The notes beneath the pieces were generated by a model. That model saw nothing but the letters and a program-made list of their open reading frames with translations. It was not told the origin of the DNA and did no database searches. From Ruminococcus sp. (GTDB lineage: Bacteria > Bacillota > Clostridia > Oscillospirales > Ruminococcaceae), in contig SVNR01000011.1 of the NCBI GenBank assembly GCA_015066815.1, positions 1 through 57,420 on the forward strand: a stretch of DNA of 57,420 bases, given 5' to 3'. Of this stretch, positions 25,692-34,115 are shown piece by piece. How positions within the stretch are numbered: the first letter of the stretch is position 1; each line of letters starts with the position of its first letter. The translations under genes and the position numbers were made by a program.

Positions 25692-27065
25692 TTATCTGTC
25701 CTGGGTATTGTCAGGATGTGCGTCCTCAAGCGTAACATCCGTATCATAGTAGTTTCTGTTGCGCACAATAGTAAGTCTTATCTTATCTCCTGCATCGCAT
25801 TCACTGATAGCCGCCTTAAGGTCATCAGCACCCGAAACAAGCTCTCCGTCAGCGCCGACTATTATGTCTCCTGCTTTTATGCCGGCCTTGTCAGCCGGAC
25901 CGTTCTTGTTGACGCTCACTACAAGAACACCGTTGCTTGCCGCACCCTGAGAATAGTATGAAGAACCGCTCTGAGAAAGATCCCTGTAGGTGATGCCAAG
26001 CTGCGGTCTGCCTGTTACATATCCGTAGGTCGTCAGATCGTCTATTATCTCCTTGGCGTCATCAATAGGTATAGCAAAACCGAGTCCCTCCACAGAAGCT
26101 GCTGAAGAGTATGAGGATGAAAGCTTCATTGAGTTTATTCCGACAACCTGTCCTGCTTCGTTTATGAGCGGACCGCCGGAATTTCCTGAGTTTATTGCTG
26201 CGTCAGTCTGAACAAGCTTCATTGTTGTATCGTTTACGGATATTTCTCTTTCGAGTCCTGATATATATCCTGCTGTAAGTGTTCCGAAGAGCTCAAAGCC
26301 GAGAGGATTTCCGATCGCAAAAGCCGGATCGCCTACCTTAAGTTCACGTGAGCTTCCGAACTCTGCAGGAGTAAGTCCTTCTGCATCTGCCTTCAGCACA
26401 GCAAGATCCGTCTGCCTGTCATAACCTACAATAGTTGCTTCATACTCTGTCTCATCAGCCATAAGAATAGTTACCCTGCTGCTCACCCCATAGTTATCAT
26501 CTGTTATGATATGAGCGTTGGTCAGAATATATCCGTCCTCCGACATCACTATGCCTGTTCCGGTATACGGAACCTCACTCGTGGTCGGATCACTGCTGAA
26601 GCCCCAGAAATCAATAGTCGGAGACTGATACTGAAAAACCGCTGTTATTCCGACAACTGACGGAAGAACCTTTTTGTAGATAGCCTGTGTAGCTATAGGC
26701 TCTGTATGCGTTCTGATATCAATAAGGCTTGCCTCCCTGAGAAGCTCCTCTGCGTTCTCCGCATCTGAAGAAAGCGCCTCTGAGGAATCCTCATTTTCCA
26801 CAGGGAGAGGACGGGCTTCGGTTTTCTGAGCCTTTTCTGTAAAGGGCAGTCCGTTCTCCTCTATATATCTGTAGCCTGCGATAGAGCCTGCCGAAACAGC
26901 CGCCATACACAGAAAAATCAAAAACGGTTTTATTATTTTTTTTATACCACTGCTTTTTTTGCGCGGTACCTCTCCGTATAAGCTGCCGTTTATGTTTTCT
27001 GTTTCCGGATTGTTAGTGTTGTAGTTGTTATTATCATTGTTATAGTTATAATTATTTTCGTACAT
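25692..27065 (-). CDS. HtrA/DegP-like membrane-anchored serine protease
   Basis: 457 residues. An Asn/Tyr-rich cytoplasmic N-terminus (~1-20) and a basic stretch lead to one membrane span (~45-65). An extracellular linker precedes a chymotrypsin-fold protease domain with His185 (TNAH), Asp220 (TDLAVL) and Ser296 (GNSGGP). A single PDZ domain follows (~360-445, GVLVVSVNKNGPADKAGIK). Such proteins degrade or refold damaged exported proteins in the cell wall space. RBS AAGAGG 8 bases before the ATG. It is a single gene; a second HtrA lies at 41961-43244. The C-terminus ends within the last strand plus a short acidic tail. Confidence 0.93.
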   Translation of the reverse strand: MYENNYNYNNDNNNYNTNNPETENINGSLYGEVPRKKSSGIKKIIKPFLIFLCMAAVSAGSIAGYRYIEENGLPFTEKAQKTEARPLPVENEDSSEALSSDAENAEELLREASLIDIRTHTEPIATQAIYKKVLPSVVGITAVFQYQSPTIDFWGFSSDPTTSEVPYTGTGIVMSEDGYILTNAHIITDDNYGVSSRVTILMADETEYEATIVGYDRQTDLAVLKADAEGLTPAEFGSSRELKVGDPAFAIGNPLGFELFGTLTAGYISGLEREISVNDTTMKLVQTDAAINSGNSGGPLINEAGQVVGINSMKLSSSYSSAASVEGLGFAIPIDDAKEIIDDLTTYGYVTGRPQLGITYRDLSQSGSSYYSQGAASNGVLVVSVNKNGPADKAGIKAGDIIVGADGELVSGADDLKAAISECDAGDKIRLTIVRNRNYYDTDVTLEDAHPDNTQDR

Positions 27066-27186
27066 AAGGAAAACCTCTTTTCCGATTATCTGTTTTATCT
27101 ATAAATATATTTTATACTTTTTTGTGAAAACTATATGATAACATACAGAAAAATTTTTTAAACGTCAGGACGTGTCTCCCTGAAAC

Positions 27187-27215
27187 TTGCTAATTTTCTG
27201 TCATAATGCTATAAT
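27187..27215 (+). promoter_or_regulatory. Promoter of cca
   Basis: TTGCTA (27187-27192), a 17-base spacer, TATAAT (27210-27215). The predicted start lies at the left edge of the palindromic element 27221-27312. Confidence 0.65.
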
Positions 27216-27220
27216 AAATA

Positions 27221-27312
27221 TATAGTGAACGAAAAAAATATTTTTTTCGTTCACTATAATTGCCCTGCACATCCGCTGACTAAAAAAAGCCTTGTGCATA
27301 CCGAACGGCAAT
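27221..27312 (+). repeat. Complete two-hairpin dispersed element in the cca leader
   Basis: Hairpin 1 is TATAGTGAACG (27221-27231) with CGTTCACTATA (27248-27258). Hairpin 2 is ATTGCCCTGCAC (27259-27270) with GTGCAT...GGCAAT, ending at 27312. This is the clearest full-length member and sits at the extreme 5' end of the predicted cca transcript. Confidence 0.75.
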
Positions 27313-27386
27313 CCGAAAACTTTTTTAATTTACTTAAACATAACTTTTTTACAAAAAACCAATCTTCCAGAAAGGACCGATCTTTG

Positions 27387-28709
27387 ATGAAAAACATCCC
27401 GGAACAGGTGCATACTGCTCTGAAAATGCTTTCTGACGCAGGGTTTGAGGCGCATATCGTAGGAGGCTGTGTAAGGGATTATCTGCTCGGGCGCACACCT
27501 GACGATTATGACATAACAACAAACGCCCTTCCCGAACAGACCCGTGAGGTCTTCAGGGATTTCAGGTGTATTGACGTCGGAATAAAGCACGGAACCATAG
27601 CTGCTATCATAAACGGAATGCAGCTTGAAATAACCACATATCGTATAGACGGAAGCTACAAGGATAAAAGACATCCCGAATCCGTCTCCTTTTCAACAAA
27701 CCTTGAGGACGACCTCTCAAGAAGGGATTTTACAATAAACGCTATGGCATGTGACAGCAGCCGGCAGATAACTGACTGCTTCGAGGGAAAAAAAGACCTT
27801 GAAAACAAGACAATACGATGCGTTGGCGACGCCTCAGTAAGGTTTGACGAGGATGCGCTGAGGATCATGCGTGCCATAAGATTTGCGTCACAGCTTGGCT
27901 TCACTATTGAACCGGAAACTGAAAAAAATATTTTTTCTCTAAAAAGCACGCTCTCGATGATATCTGCAGAAAGACTGCGTACAGAGCTTGACAAGCTCCT
28001 CTGCGGAAAAGCCGTATATGATATCCTTACAAAATATCACCAGGTACTGTCTGTTTTTATTCCCGAGATAACCGAAACAGTCGGCTTTGACCAGCACAGC
28101 ACGTATCACAGCTATACCGTATGGGACCATATGGCACGTTCGGTAATGAATGCTCCCTGCGACCGCACGATACGTCTCACAATGCTTCTTCACGATATTT
28201 CAAAACCCGAATGCTTCTTTCTTGACAAAAAAGGAAAGGGACACTTCAAAGGCCACCCGGAAAAAGGTGCAAAAAAAGCAGAAATCATCCTCAGAAGATT
28301 AAAGTATGATACCAAGACAATAAAAACCGTAACCACACTTATAAAATACCATGACCATGAGTTCAGGAGCAGACAGGATATAAAAAAAGTCATGTCCATG
28401 ATAGGAGCAGAGCTTTTTTTCACACTTATCGATGTACAGTACGCTGACGGCGTTTCAAAAAAAGAACAGTATACATCCCCGATAAACGACCTGACATGGG
28501 TAAAGGAGCAGGCTGAGGATATACTCAGAAAACATGAATGCCTGAGCATAAGAGAACTTGATATAAACGGAAATCAGTTAGAAGCCGAAGGCTACTCAGG
28601 TGCACAGATAGGAATACTTCTTAAATCAATGCTTGACGCTGTTCTCGAAGATAAACTCAATAACAGCTGCAGCGAGCTTCTGGAATATGCAAAAAGAATA
28701 ACAAAATAA
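27387..28709 (+). CDS. cca: CCA tRNA nucleotidyltransferase with HD domain
   Basis: 440 residues from ATG at 27387 (AAAGGA 10 bases upstream; the in-frame region before it is the palindromic leader). The N-terminal class II nucleotidyltransferase domain shows VGGCVRDYLLG and DYDITTNA, the metal-binding Asp pair. RRDFTINAMA and the RIMRAIRFASQLGF neck follow. An HD domain at ~240-350 has LLHDISKP and KGHFKGHPEKGAKKA. The enzyme adds or repairs the 3' CCA of tRNAs, needed here because neither visible tRNA gene encodes CCA. It is monocistronic. Confidence 0.95.
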   Translation: MKNIPEQVHTALKMLSDAGFEAHIVGGCVRDYLLGRTPDDYDITTNALPEQTREVFRDFRCIDVGIKHGTIAAIINGMQLEITTYRIDGSYKDKRHPESVSFSTNLEDDLSRRDFTINAMACDSSRQITDCFEGKKDLENKTIRCVGDASVRFDEDALRIMRAIRFASQLGFTIEPETEKNIFSLKSTLSMISAERLRTELDKLLCGKAVYDILTKYHQVLSVFIPEITETVGFDQHSTYHSYTVWDHMARSVMNAPCDRTIRLTMLLHDISKPECFFLDKKGKGHFKGHPEKGAKKAEIILRRLKYDTKTIKTVTTLIKYHDHEFRSRQDIKKVMSMIGAELFFTLIDVQYADGVSKKEQYTSPINDLTWVKEQAEDILRKHECLSIRELDINGNQLEAEGYSGAQIGILLKSMLDAVLEDKLNNSCSELLEYAKRITK

Positions 28710-28754
28710 ATAAAACGGTATCGACTGAGCTGAGCTTAGCGATACCGTTTTATT
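28709..28754. terminator. Terminator between cca and the LacI gene
   Basis: A perfect 15-bp stem AATAAAACGGTATCG / CGATACCGTTTTATT; either orientation gives a T-rich 3' arm. Confidence 0.8.
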
Positions 28755-28832
28755 ATGAAAAAAATATTTTTTTGTTTACTATTTGCCGATATGCACGGAG
28801 TAACCGCAAGGAACGGATGTGCAAAACAGTAT

Positions 28833-29834
28833 TTATTTTGTTACGTTTTCAGTAGACTGTCTGTGAACTATCCTGTGCGGAAGACATACTATACCCTTGT
28901 GCTTTGTTTCCTGAATATTTTCTATAACAAGCTTTGCAACAGTTTTTCCTATCTGGAAGCAAGGCTGTTCAACCGTTGTTATGGACGGAGTATACATCTC
29001 TGTCATGCTTATGTTGTCAAAACCTATTACGGAAAACTCTCTTCCTGTACTGATTCCTTTTTCAGTGGCTTTTTTTACTACGCCCGCAGCCAGAAAATCT
29101 GATATAGCAAAAACAGCCGTAGGCGGCTTCTCCATACCCAGAAAATACTCACAGGCCTTCATTCCGCTGGTATAATCATAAGAGCCCCGGTACATGTATT
29201 TTTCGTTATACCCGATACCGCTGTCCTTAAGTGCTCTTATATATCCTTTCTCACGTTCTACAGACGACGGTGCCCTGACGTCTGTAGAAACCATCGCAAT
29301 ATCATGATGGCCTATGGAAACAAGATAGCTTACTGCGTCATAAGCAGCCTTTTCGTTATCTACAACTACTGTCAGAACCTCCGAGCCCTCAAGCGACTCA
29401 CAGCAAAGTGCAACACAGTTGTGCGCTGCAAGCTCGTTCAGATAATCCTTATCAAGAACGGTACCCATAAGCACCGCCGCATCCACAGTTCTGTTTCTCA
29501 GCATTCCGAGAAGCCTTTCTTCGTTAGGACGATAGCTGTTGGTAGTACTCATAAGCACGTCATATCCGTGTGACAGCGCCTCCTCCTGCATACCGTGAAG
29601 TATTTCACTGTAATATGTGTGTTCTGTCGAGGGAACAAGCGCCAGAATAACGTTGGTTTCACGTTTTCTCAGATTTCTTCCCAGAAAATTAGGACGATAG
29701 TCCAGCTCCTTTATTGCTTTGTTTACTTTTTCGGCAGTTTCCGGCGATACGACCGCACTGTTGTTTAAAACTCTGGAAATAGTTGCAACCGAAACTCCTG
29801 CAAGCTTAGCAACGTCTTTGATTGTTACTTCCAA
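28833..29834 (-). CDS. LacI-family transcription regulator
   Basis: 333 residues. The N-terminal helix-turn-helix is canonical: TIKDVAKLAGVSVATISRVLNN with the hinge NFLGRNLRKRETN. The rest is the two-lobed sugar-binding core ending ITTVEQPCFQIGKTVAKLV. TTG start with GGAGGAAG just upstream. It is transcribed away from the three CBM-receptor genes and is their nearest regulator, so it may control them, sensing a sugar. No palindromic operator is convincingly visible in 29835-30193. That 455-base gap up to 30289 is AT-rich and otherwise holds only the promoter at 30194. Confidence 0.93.
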   Translation of the reverse strand: MEVTIKDVAKLAGVSVATISRVLNNSAVVSPETAEKVNKAIKELDYRPNFLGRNLRKRETNVILALVPSTEHTYYSEILHGMQEEALSHGYDVLMSTTNSYRPNEERLLGMLRNRTVDAAVLMGTVLDKDYLNELAAHNCVALCCESLEGSEVLTVVVDNEKAAYDAVSYLVSIGHHDIAMVSTDVRAPSSVEREKGYIRALKDSGIGYNEKYMYRGSYDYTSGMKACEYFLGMEKPPTAVFAISDFLAAGVVKKATEKGISTGREFSVIGFDNISMTEMYTPSITTVEQPCFQIGKTVAKLVIENIQETKHKGIVCLPHRIVHRQSTENVTK

Positions 29835-30193
29835 ACTTCCTCCTTCCTCCGACAGCTATTAAATGCCGCTATATAGTGAATCATCAAAAATATCTGACAC
29901 TCACCACGGTCTCCCTCTGACTGCATAAACACCTGCCGGACGGTCTATTAAAGCATAATAAAAACGATTACATCAATTTATTTTTTATTATAACAGATTT
30001 ATCAAAAAAATGCAAACAGATTAAAAATATTTTTTTCTCCTCTTTTTTAAGATGTGACAAAAAATATTATTATAAATCCGCATGTTAATTTTTACAGAAG
30101 TATTAACATATCGCATAAAAATTCCGTCAAAAACTTTCATAAAAGTGCTGCAAAAAGCTTATAAATAATGTTTATTTTTTTTTATTATGTATA

Positions 30194-30222
30194 TAGACAA
30201 AGTTTTTTAAAAATGTTATACT
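30194..30222 (+). promoter_or_regulatory. Promoter of the first CBM-membrane protein gene
   Basis: TAGACA (30194-30199), a 17-base spacer ending AAAAATGT, TATACT (30217-30222). The promoter of the next paralogue (32089-32117) has the same TATAGACA and AAAATGTTATA blocks, suggesting co-regulation. Confidence 0.65.
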
Positions 30223-30289
30223 TTAATGTAAGAAGAATATTATAATTTTTTTTATTAATTATACGAACATATAAGGTGGAAAATGATCT

Positions 30290-31963
30290 ATGAAATTTAA
30301 AAAAATTTCCTTCCTGGCAAGCGTACTTGCTTCGCTTTCCATGTGTCTTTCAAGCTTCGCTGCACCATACGTGTGCGCTGATGAAGCCGAAAGCGAAACT
30401 CCGGTTTTTTCTGATGATTTTGAAGGCGAAACAATCAGCGGCTGGGGTGTATTCGGAGGCTCCGGAGAGCTTGTACTTGATACAGATAACAAGAAGTCAG
30501 GAAACGCAAGCCTTAACATATCAGGAAGAGAAAAATCCTACAACAGCCCTTCTATCACACTCGACTCATATGTTACAAAACTGGAAACATACAAGCTTAC
30601 AGGCTGGATATATCATGAAGGCTCTCAGACAGAAAGTCTTACTGTCACAGTAAAGTTTACTGATTCTGTAAACAACGACAACTATTCCGGAGCAGCACAG
30701 ATCGAAGCTGAGCCGGAAACATGGACGTACTTCGAAGGAACCGTAACTGTTCCGGAAGATACAAAGAGCACTTTTATGTATATCGAAGCACAGAACTCAG
30801 CTCTCATCTACAACATAGACGACATACGTATCTACGGAAAAGCTCCGCAGACAGAAGAAAAGCCGAAGTTCGCTCCGAAGGACGGTTCAGCTTCAAGCTT
30901 TCACTTTGACTTCGAAAGTGGTTTTGACAACTGCAACAGCCGTGGAGATATGCGTCTCATAAGAACAGACGAGCATAGCTTCAGCGGAGATTATTCCGTA
31001 CTTGCGACTAACAGAACCAAGATCTGGAACGGACCTATTATTCCTATAGATACCATAGCACGCGGTGCAGAGTATACATATTCCGCAAACGTACTCTATA
31101 CAGACCAGAAAGCCGACCCATCACATTCATTCCGCCTCGAGCTTCAGTACAACTACGGCGGCAGTGAGGTCTACGAGCTTATCGCAAGTGCAGAAGCAGC
31201 GAGAAACGAATGGACAAATATCTCCGGCGTGTTCACTATACCTGAAGGTGCAACAAACGTCTTCCTGTATATGCAGACAGCAAATCTCGAAGAGGGTGTC
31301 ACTGAGCTCTCATACACTGACCTTGTATCCTTCTACGCTGATGATATATCCATAATAAGAAGCGATCTTGCAAACACAAAAAGTCTCGCTCTCCCTATGA
31401 TACTTGCTATTTCTCTGGGTGTTGCTGCTCTCATCTTCATGTTTATAGTTATGAAGAGCAGATTCAATAAAAAGCCTGTATCCGAAGGAAATGAAGCATC
31501 TGAAGCTTCACTCGAAAACCTCACCAAGGAATATTCTGCTCCCGGAAAAACAGACTCCTCTGATAATAAGGCTACGAAAAAGCCGGAAAACAAAAACTCT
31601 TCTTCATCCGAAGAAAATAAACCTGAGAAAAAAGCCTCAGAAGCAAGACCTGACGCAGCTTCTGCTAAAACAACCGGCACAAAAGCTCCGGAAAAATCCG
31701 AAAAACCGGAAAACAACAAGAGCGGTCAGGAAAACAAAAATACTCAGAACTCCGGAACCGGAAAAAAGAAAAAGAAGAACTCAGGAAACAACCAGAAGCC
31801 TGATTCCGCAAAACATTCTTCAGGCAGCAAACAGGATTCTTCCGAAACAACAAGAGAACAGGATATATTCAACATCGAAACCTTCTCATATGAGGATGAA
31901 AACGCAAACTATGAAACTGACAGCGAAGACAATCCTCTCGACGCACCTTTTGACGGATTCTAA
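30290..31963 (+). CDS. Cell-surface protein: two CBM22/4-9-like modules, one membrane span, charged cytoplasmic tail
   Basis: 557 residues. A signal peptide (~1-30) is followed by two beta-sandwich modules (~37-183 and ~202-356). Each opens with D(D/F)FE, carries a W...G turn, and ends in a (D/Y)(A)DDI strand, as in CBM22 and CBM4/9; the second contains the NRTKIWNGP segment shared with the CBM22 of the GH30 enzyme. One membrane span lies at ~366-390. The tail (~391-557) is low-complexity Lys/Ser/Glu/Pro, ending in an acidic patch. The two downstream paralogues have the same ectodomain but a GGDEF domain. AAGGTGG precedes the ATG. Likely a hemicellulose-binding surface protein; how the tail acts is unknown. 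Confidence 0.82.
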   Translation: MKFKKISFLASVLASLSMCLSSFAAPYVCADEAESETPVFSDDFEGETISGWGVFGGSGELVLDTDNKKSGNASLNISGREKSYNSPSITLDSYVTKLETYKLTGWIYHEGSQTESLTVTVKFTDSVNNDNYSGAAQIEAEPETWTYFEGTVTVPEDTKSTFMYIEAQNSALIYNIDDIRIYGKAPQTEEKPKFAPKDGSASSFHFDFESGFDNCNSRGDMRLIRTDEHSFSGDYSVLATNRTKIWNGPIIPIDTIARGAEYTYSANVLYTDQKADPSHSFRLELQYNYGGSEVYELIASAEAARNEWTNISGVFTIPEGATNVFLYMQTANLEEGVTELSYTDLVSFYADDISIIRSDLANTKSLALPMILAISLGVAALIFMFIVMKSRFNKKPVSEGNEASEASLENLTKEYSAPGKTDSSDNKATKKPENKNSSSSEENKPEKKASEARPDAASAKTTGTKAPEKSEKPENNKSGQENKNTQNSGTGKKKKKNSGNNQKPDSAKHSSGSKQDSSETTREQDIFNIETFSYEDENANYETDSEDNPLDAPFDGF

Positions 31964-31977
31964 AAAGCACTCATACC

Positions 31978-32001
31978 AAGCCGGGTCATAACACCCGGCT
32001 T
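31978..32001 (+). terminator. Terminator
   Basis: A perfect 9-bp stem AAGCCGGGT / ACCCGGCTT with a 6-base loop and a T-rich tail after the first CBM-membrane gene. Confidence 0.8.
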
Positions 32002-32088
32002 TTGTGTTTTCATATTTTCTGACGTCCACTATAACTTCAATAGTAAATTTACACATAACATTATCGATATAATTTAGCAATATTGATA

Positions 32089-32117
32089 TAGACATATTGC
32101 CTATAAAATGTTATAAT
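32089..32117 (+). promoter_or_regulatory. Promoter of the second CBM-receptor gene
   Basis: TAGACA (32089-32094), a 17-base spacer, TATAAT (32112-32117), resembling the promoter at 30194. Confidence 0.65.
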
Positions 32118-32203
32118 TATAATTACAATAACATCAGATTGACTAAGTCTGATTTTATACTACTTGTAAAAAATTTTTATAATGATTGGTGGGGATTATT
32201 ATT

Positions 32204-33865
32204 ATGAAAAAAAGAGTATTACCGTTTACTATCATACTGATGATGATACTATCCTGTTTGGTTGTACCGGCTTCAGTAGTCTGTGCAGACGAGGCAGAAG
32301 ACGTCGTATTGCTGTCATCTGACTTTGAAGACCAGTCCATGACCGGATGGTCACCCTTCGGCGGAAGAGGAAATCTTTCAGTAACCAACGAGACCGCTCA
32401 TTCGGGAGAATACAGTCTCAAAATAACCGACAGATCAAGCACGTTTCACAGTCCTTCTGTTACTGCTGACTCTTTTATGGAAACAAAGCAGACCTACAAC
32501 TTCAACACATGGATATACCATGAAGGAACAACCGCAACGAAAATGTTCTGGACTATGAGATGTATCGACTCTATGGGTACCGCAAACTATATATCTGTAG
32601 CAGAAGCACTCGTAGAACCGAAGCAATGGACACCGTTAAGCGCTGTTGTTGAAACTCCGGAGGACTCTGTATCGTTTCTGCTCTACTATGACTGTGAAAA
32701 CACAACTCTTGATTTTTGTATCGACGATATATCGATAACCGGCAAAAAAAGCACAGTAGTTTCCGAAGATGAAAACAACGATTATCTTTATCGCTTCGAC
32801 TTTGAAAACGGAAACGAAACATGGCGTCCTCGCGGCGATAACAGACTTATCAGAACAGACGAATACAGCCATACCGGTTCTCACTCCATATATGTCACAA
32901 ACAGAACAAGAACATGGAACGGCCCTACTGTAAACATAAACAAGGTCGAGAGAGGCGTAAACTATTTTTATTCGGCATATGTAATGTATAACGACGAAAA
33001 CTTAAACGACTCACACAAAATGCGCATGGAAGTCGAATACAACATAGACGGACAGGCTGTTTATCAGCTTATAACCGAAAAAGAAATAAAAAAGGGCTAC
33101 TGGACCGAAATATCAGGCATGTATACCCTTCCTGAAAACGCGATCGATGTAATGTTCTATATTCAGACAGCCAACATAACCGATGGTTCTGTGCTTTCTG
33201 ATACTGATCTTATGCCTTTTTATGTAGATACAGTTACTGTTACAGAAACCTCTGTAGTCCACAGAAAAACTGCCATGAAGCTCTTTGCTGTACTGATAGC
33301 CGGCTCACTGCTTTCTCTGGGCATATACGGTATCTTTACGCTTATCATTACACGTCAGAAAAAGAAAAAGACCGCACTTGCTTCTATCTCTATAGACGCT
33401 ATGACAAAAGCACTCAACCGTAACTCGTACGAAAAACGCATAGAGCTTCTTGAAAAAGAACCGGAACAGTGCAAATCCCTTTATTTTTCACTCTTTGACG
33501 TAAACTTCCTCAAGTATATAAACGACCATCACGGTCATGAAAAGGGCGACGAGGCTATCACAAGATGTGCAGAGCTTCTGATCAAAGCTGCAGGCTCTGT
33601 GGGAGATGTGTACAGAACAGGCGGAGACGAGTTTGTATGTATAACCACAAAACCGCTCAGCTCACAGATAAAAGACGCCATCAAAAAAGAATCTGCAATA
33701 GACAAGGGATATCCGTTTGCTGTTGCAGCAGGATTTTCCGCATATGATCCGAAGCTTGACTCTGATACTCCGGACGTAAAGGCTATTATCGAACGCTGTG
33801 ACAAGGAAATGTACTCAGACAAACAGAAGATCAAAGAAAAAAACAAGGACTTTTCAAGAAAATAA
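32204..33865 (+). CDS. Transmembrane polysaccharide receptor with diguanylate cyclase: CBM-CBM-TM-GGDEF
   Basis: 553 residues from ATG at 32204 (GGTGGGG 9 bases upstream). Signal peptide (~1-27), two extracellular CBM22/CBM4-9-like modules (~32-178, ~194-349), one membrane span (~356-381), a short basic stretch, and a cytoplasmic GGDEF domain (~390-549). The active loop TGGDEF is intact (473-477), as are the metal/substrate segment FDVNFLKYINDHHGHEKGD and the AMTKALNRNSY start. No RxxD inhibitory site is seen. The second module keeps FDFE, WRPRGD and NRTRTWNGP, matching the CBM22 of the xylanase at 1222-3360. The inferred job is to bind xylan-type polymer outside and set c-di-GMP synthesis inside. 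The gene has its own promoter and terminator. Confidence 0.88.
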   Translation: MKKRVLPFTIILMMILSCLVVPASVVCADEAEDVVLLSSDFEDQSMTGWSPFGGRGNLSVTNETAHSGEYSLKITDRSSTFHSPSVTADSFMETKQTYNFNTWIYHEGTTATKMFWTMRCIDSMGTANYISVAEALVEPKQWTPLSAVVETPEDSVSFLLYYDCENTTLDFCIDDISITGKKSTVVSEDENNDYLYRFDFENGNETWRPRGDNRLIRTDEYSHTGSHSIYVTNRTRTWNGPTVNINKVERGVNYFYSAYVMYNDENLNDSHKMRMEVEYNIDGQAVYQLITEKEIKKGYWTEISGMYTLPENAIDVMFYIQTANITDGSVLSDTDLMPFYVDTVTVTETSVVHRKTAMKLFAVLIAGSLLSLGIYGIFTLIITRQKKKKTALASISIDAMTKALNRNSYEKRIELLEKEPEQCKSLYFSLFDVNFLKYINDHHGHEKGDEAITRCAELLIKAAGSVGDVYRTGGDEFVCITTKPLSSQIKDAIKKESAIDKGYPFAVAAGFSAYDPKLDSDTPDVKAIIERCDKEMYSDKQKIKEKNKDFSRK

Positions 33866-33873
33866 CCGATATA

Positions 33874-33903
33874 AAACCCTCTGATATAATTTTCAGAGGG
33901 TTT
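33874..33903 (+). terminator. Terminator
   Basis: AAACCCTCTGA / TCAGAGGGTTT stem with an AT-rich loop, directly after the second receptor gene. Confidence 0.8.
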
Positions 33904-33920
33904 ATTATTTAATATGCACA

Positions 33921-33950
33921 TTGACAATATACAACAACAAATGATATAAT
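33921..33950 (+). promoter_or_regulatory. Promoter of the third CBM-receptor gene
   Basis: TTGACA (33921-33926), an 18-base spacer, TATAAT (33945-33950). It does not share the TATAGACA block of its two paralogues. The predicted transcript begins with the element 33956-34061. Confidence 0.65.
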
Positions 33951-33955
33951 ATTAT

Positions 33956-34061
33956 TATAGCGAACGCCAAAAACATTTTTTTACATTCGTTATAATAATA
34001 CTATTGTTTTCAGCCCTGCACCTTTGCTTACTATGTCAGCTTCGTGCATGTCGGCAATAGT
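33956..34061 (+). repeat. Two-hairpin dispersed element in the third receptor leader
   Basis: Hairpin 1 is TATAGCGAACG with an imperfect CGTTATA arm. Hairpin 2 is ACTATTG (34000-34006) ... CAATAGT (34055-34061), enclosing GCCCTGCAC and GTGCATGTCGGC. Same design as 27221-27312. Confidence 0.7.
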
Positions 34062-34115
34062 ATTTTTTTCACTGCATATTCAGACAATGTTACTTATGAT
34101 AAAGGCGGAGAACAA

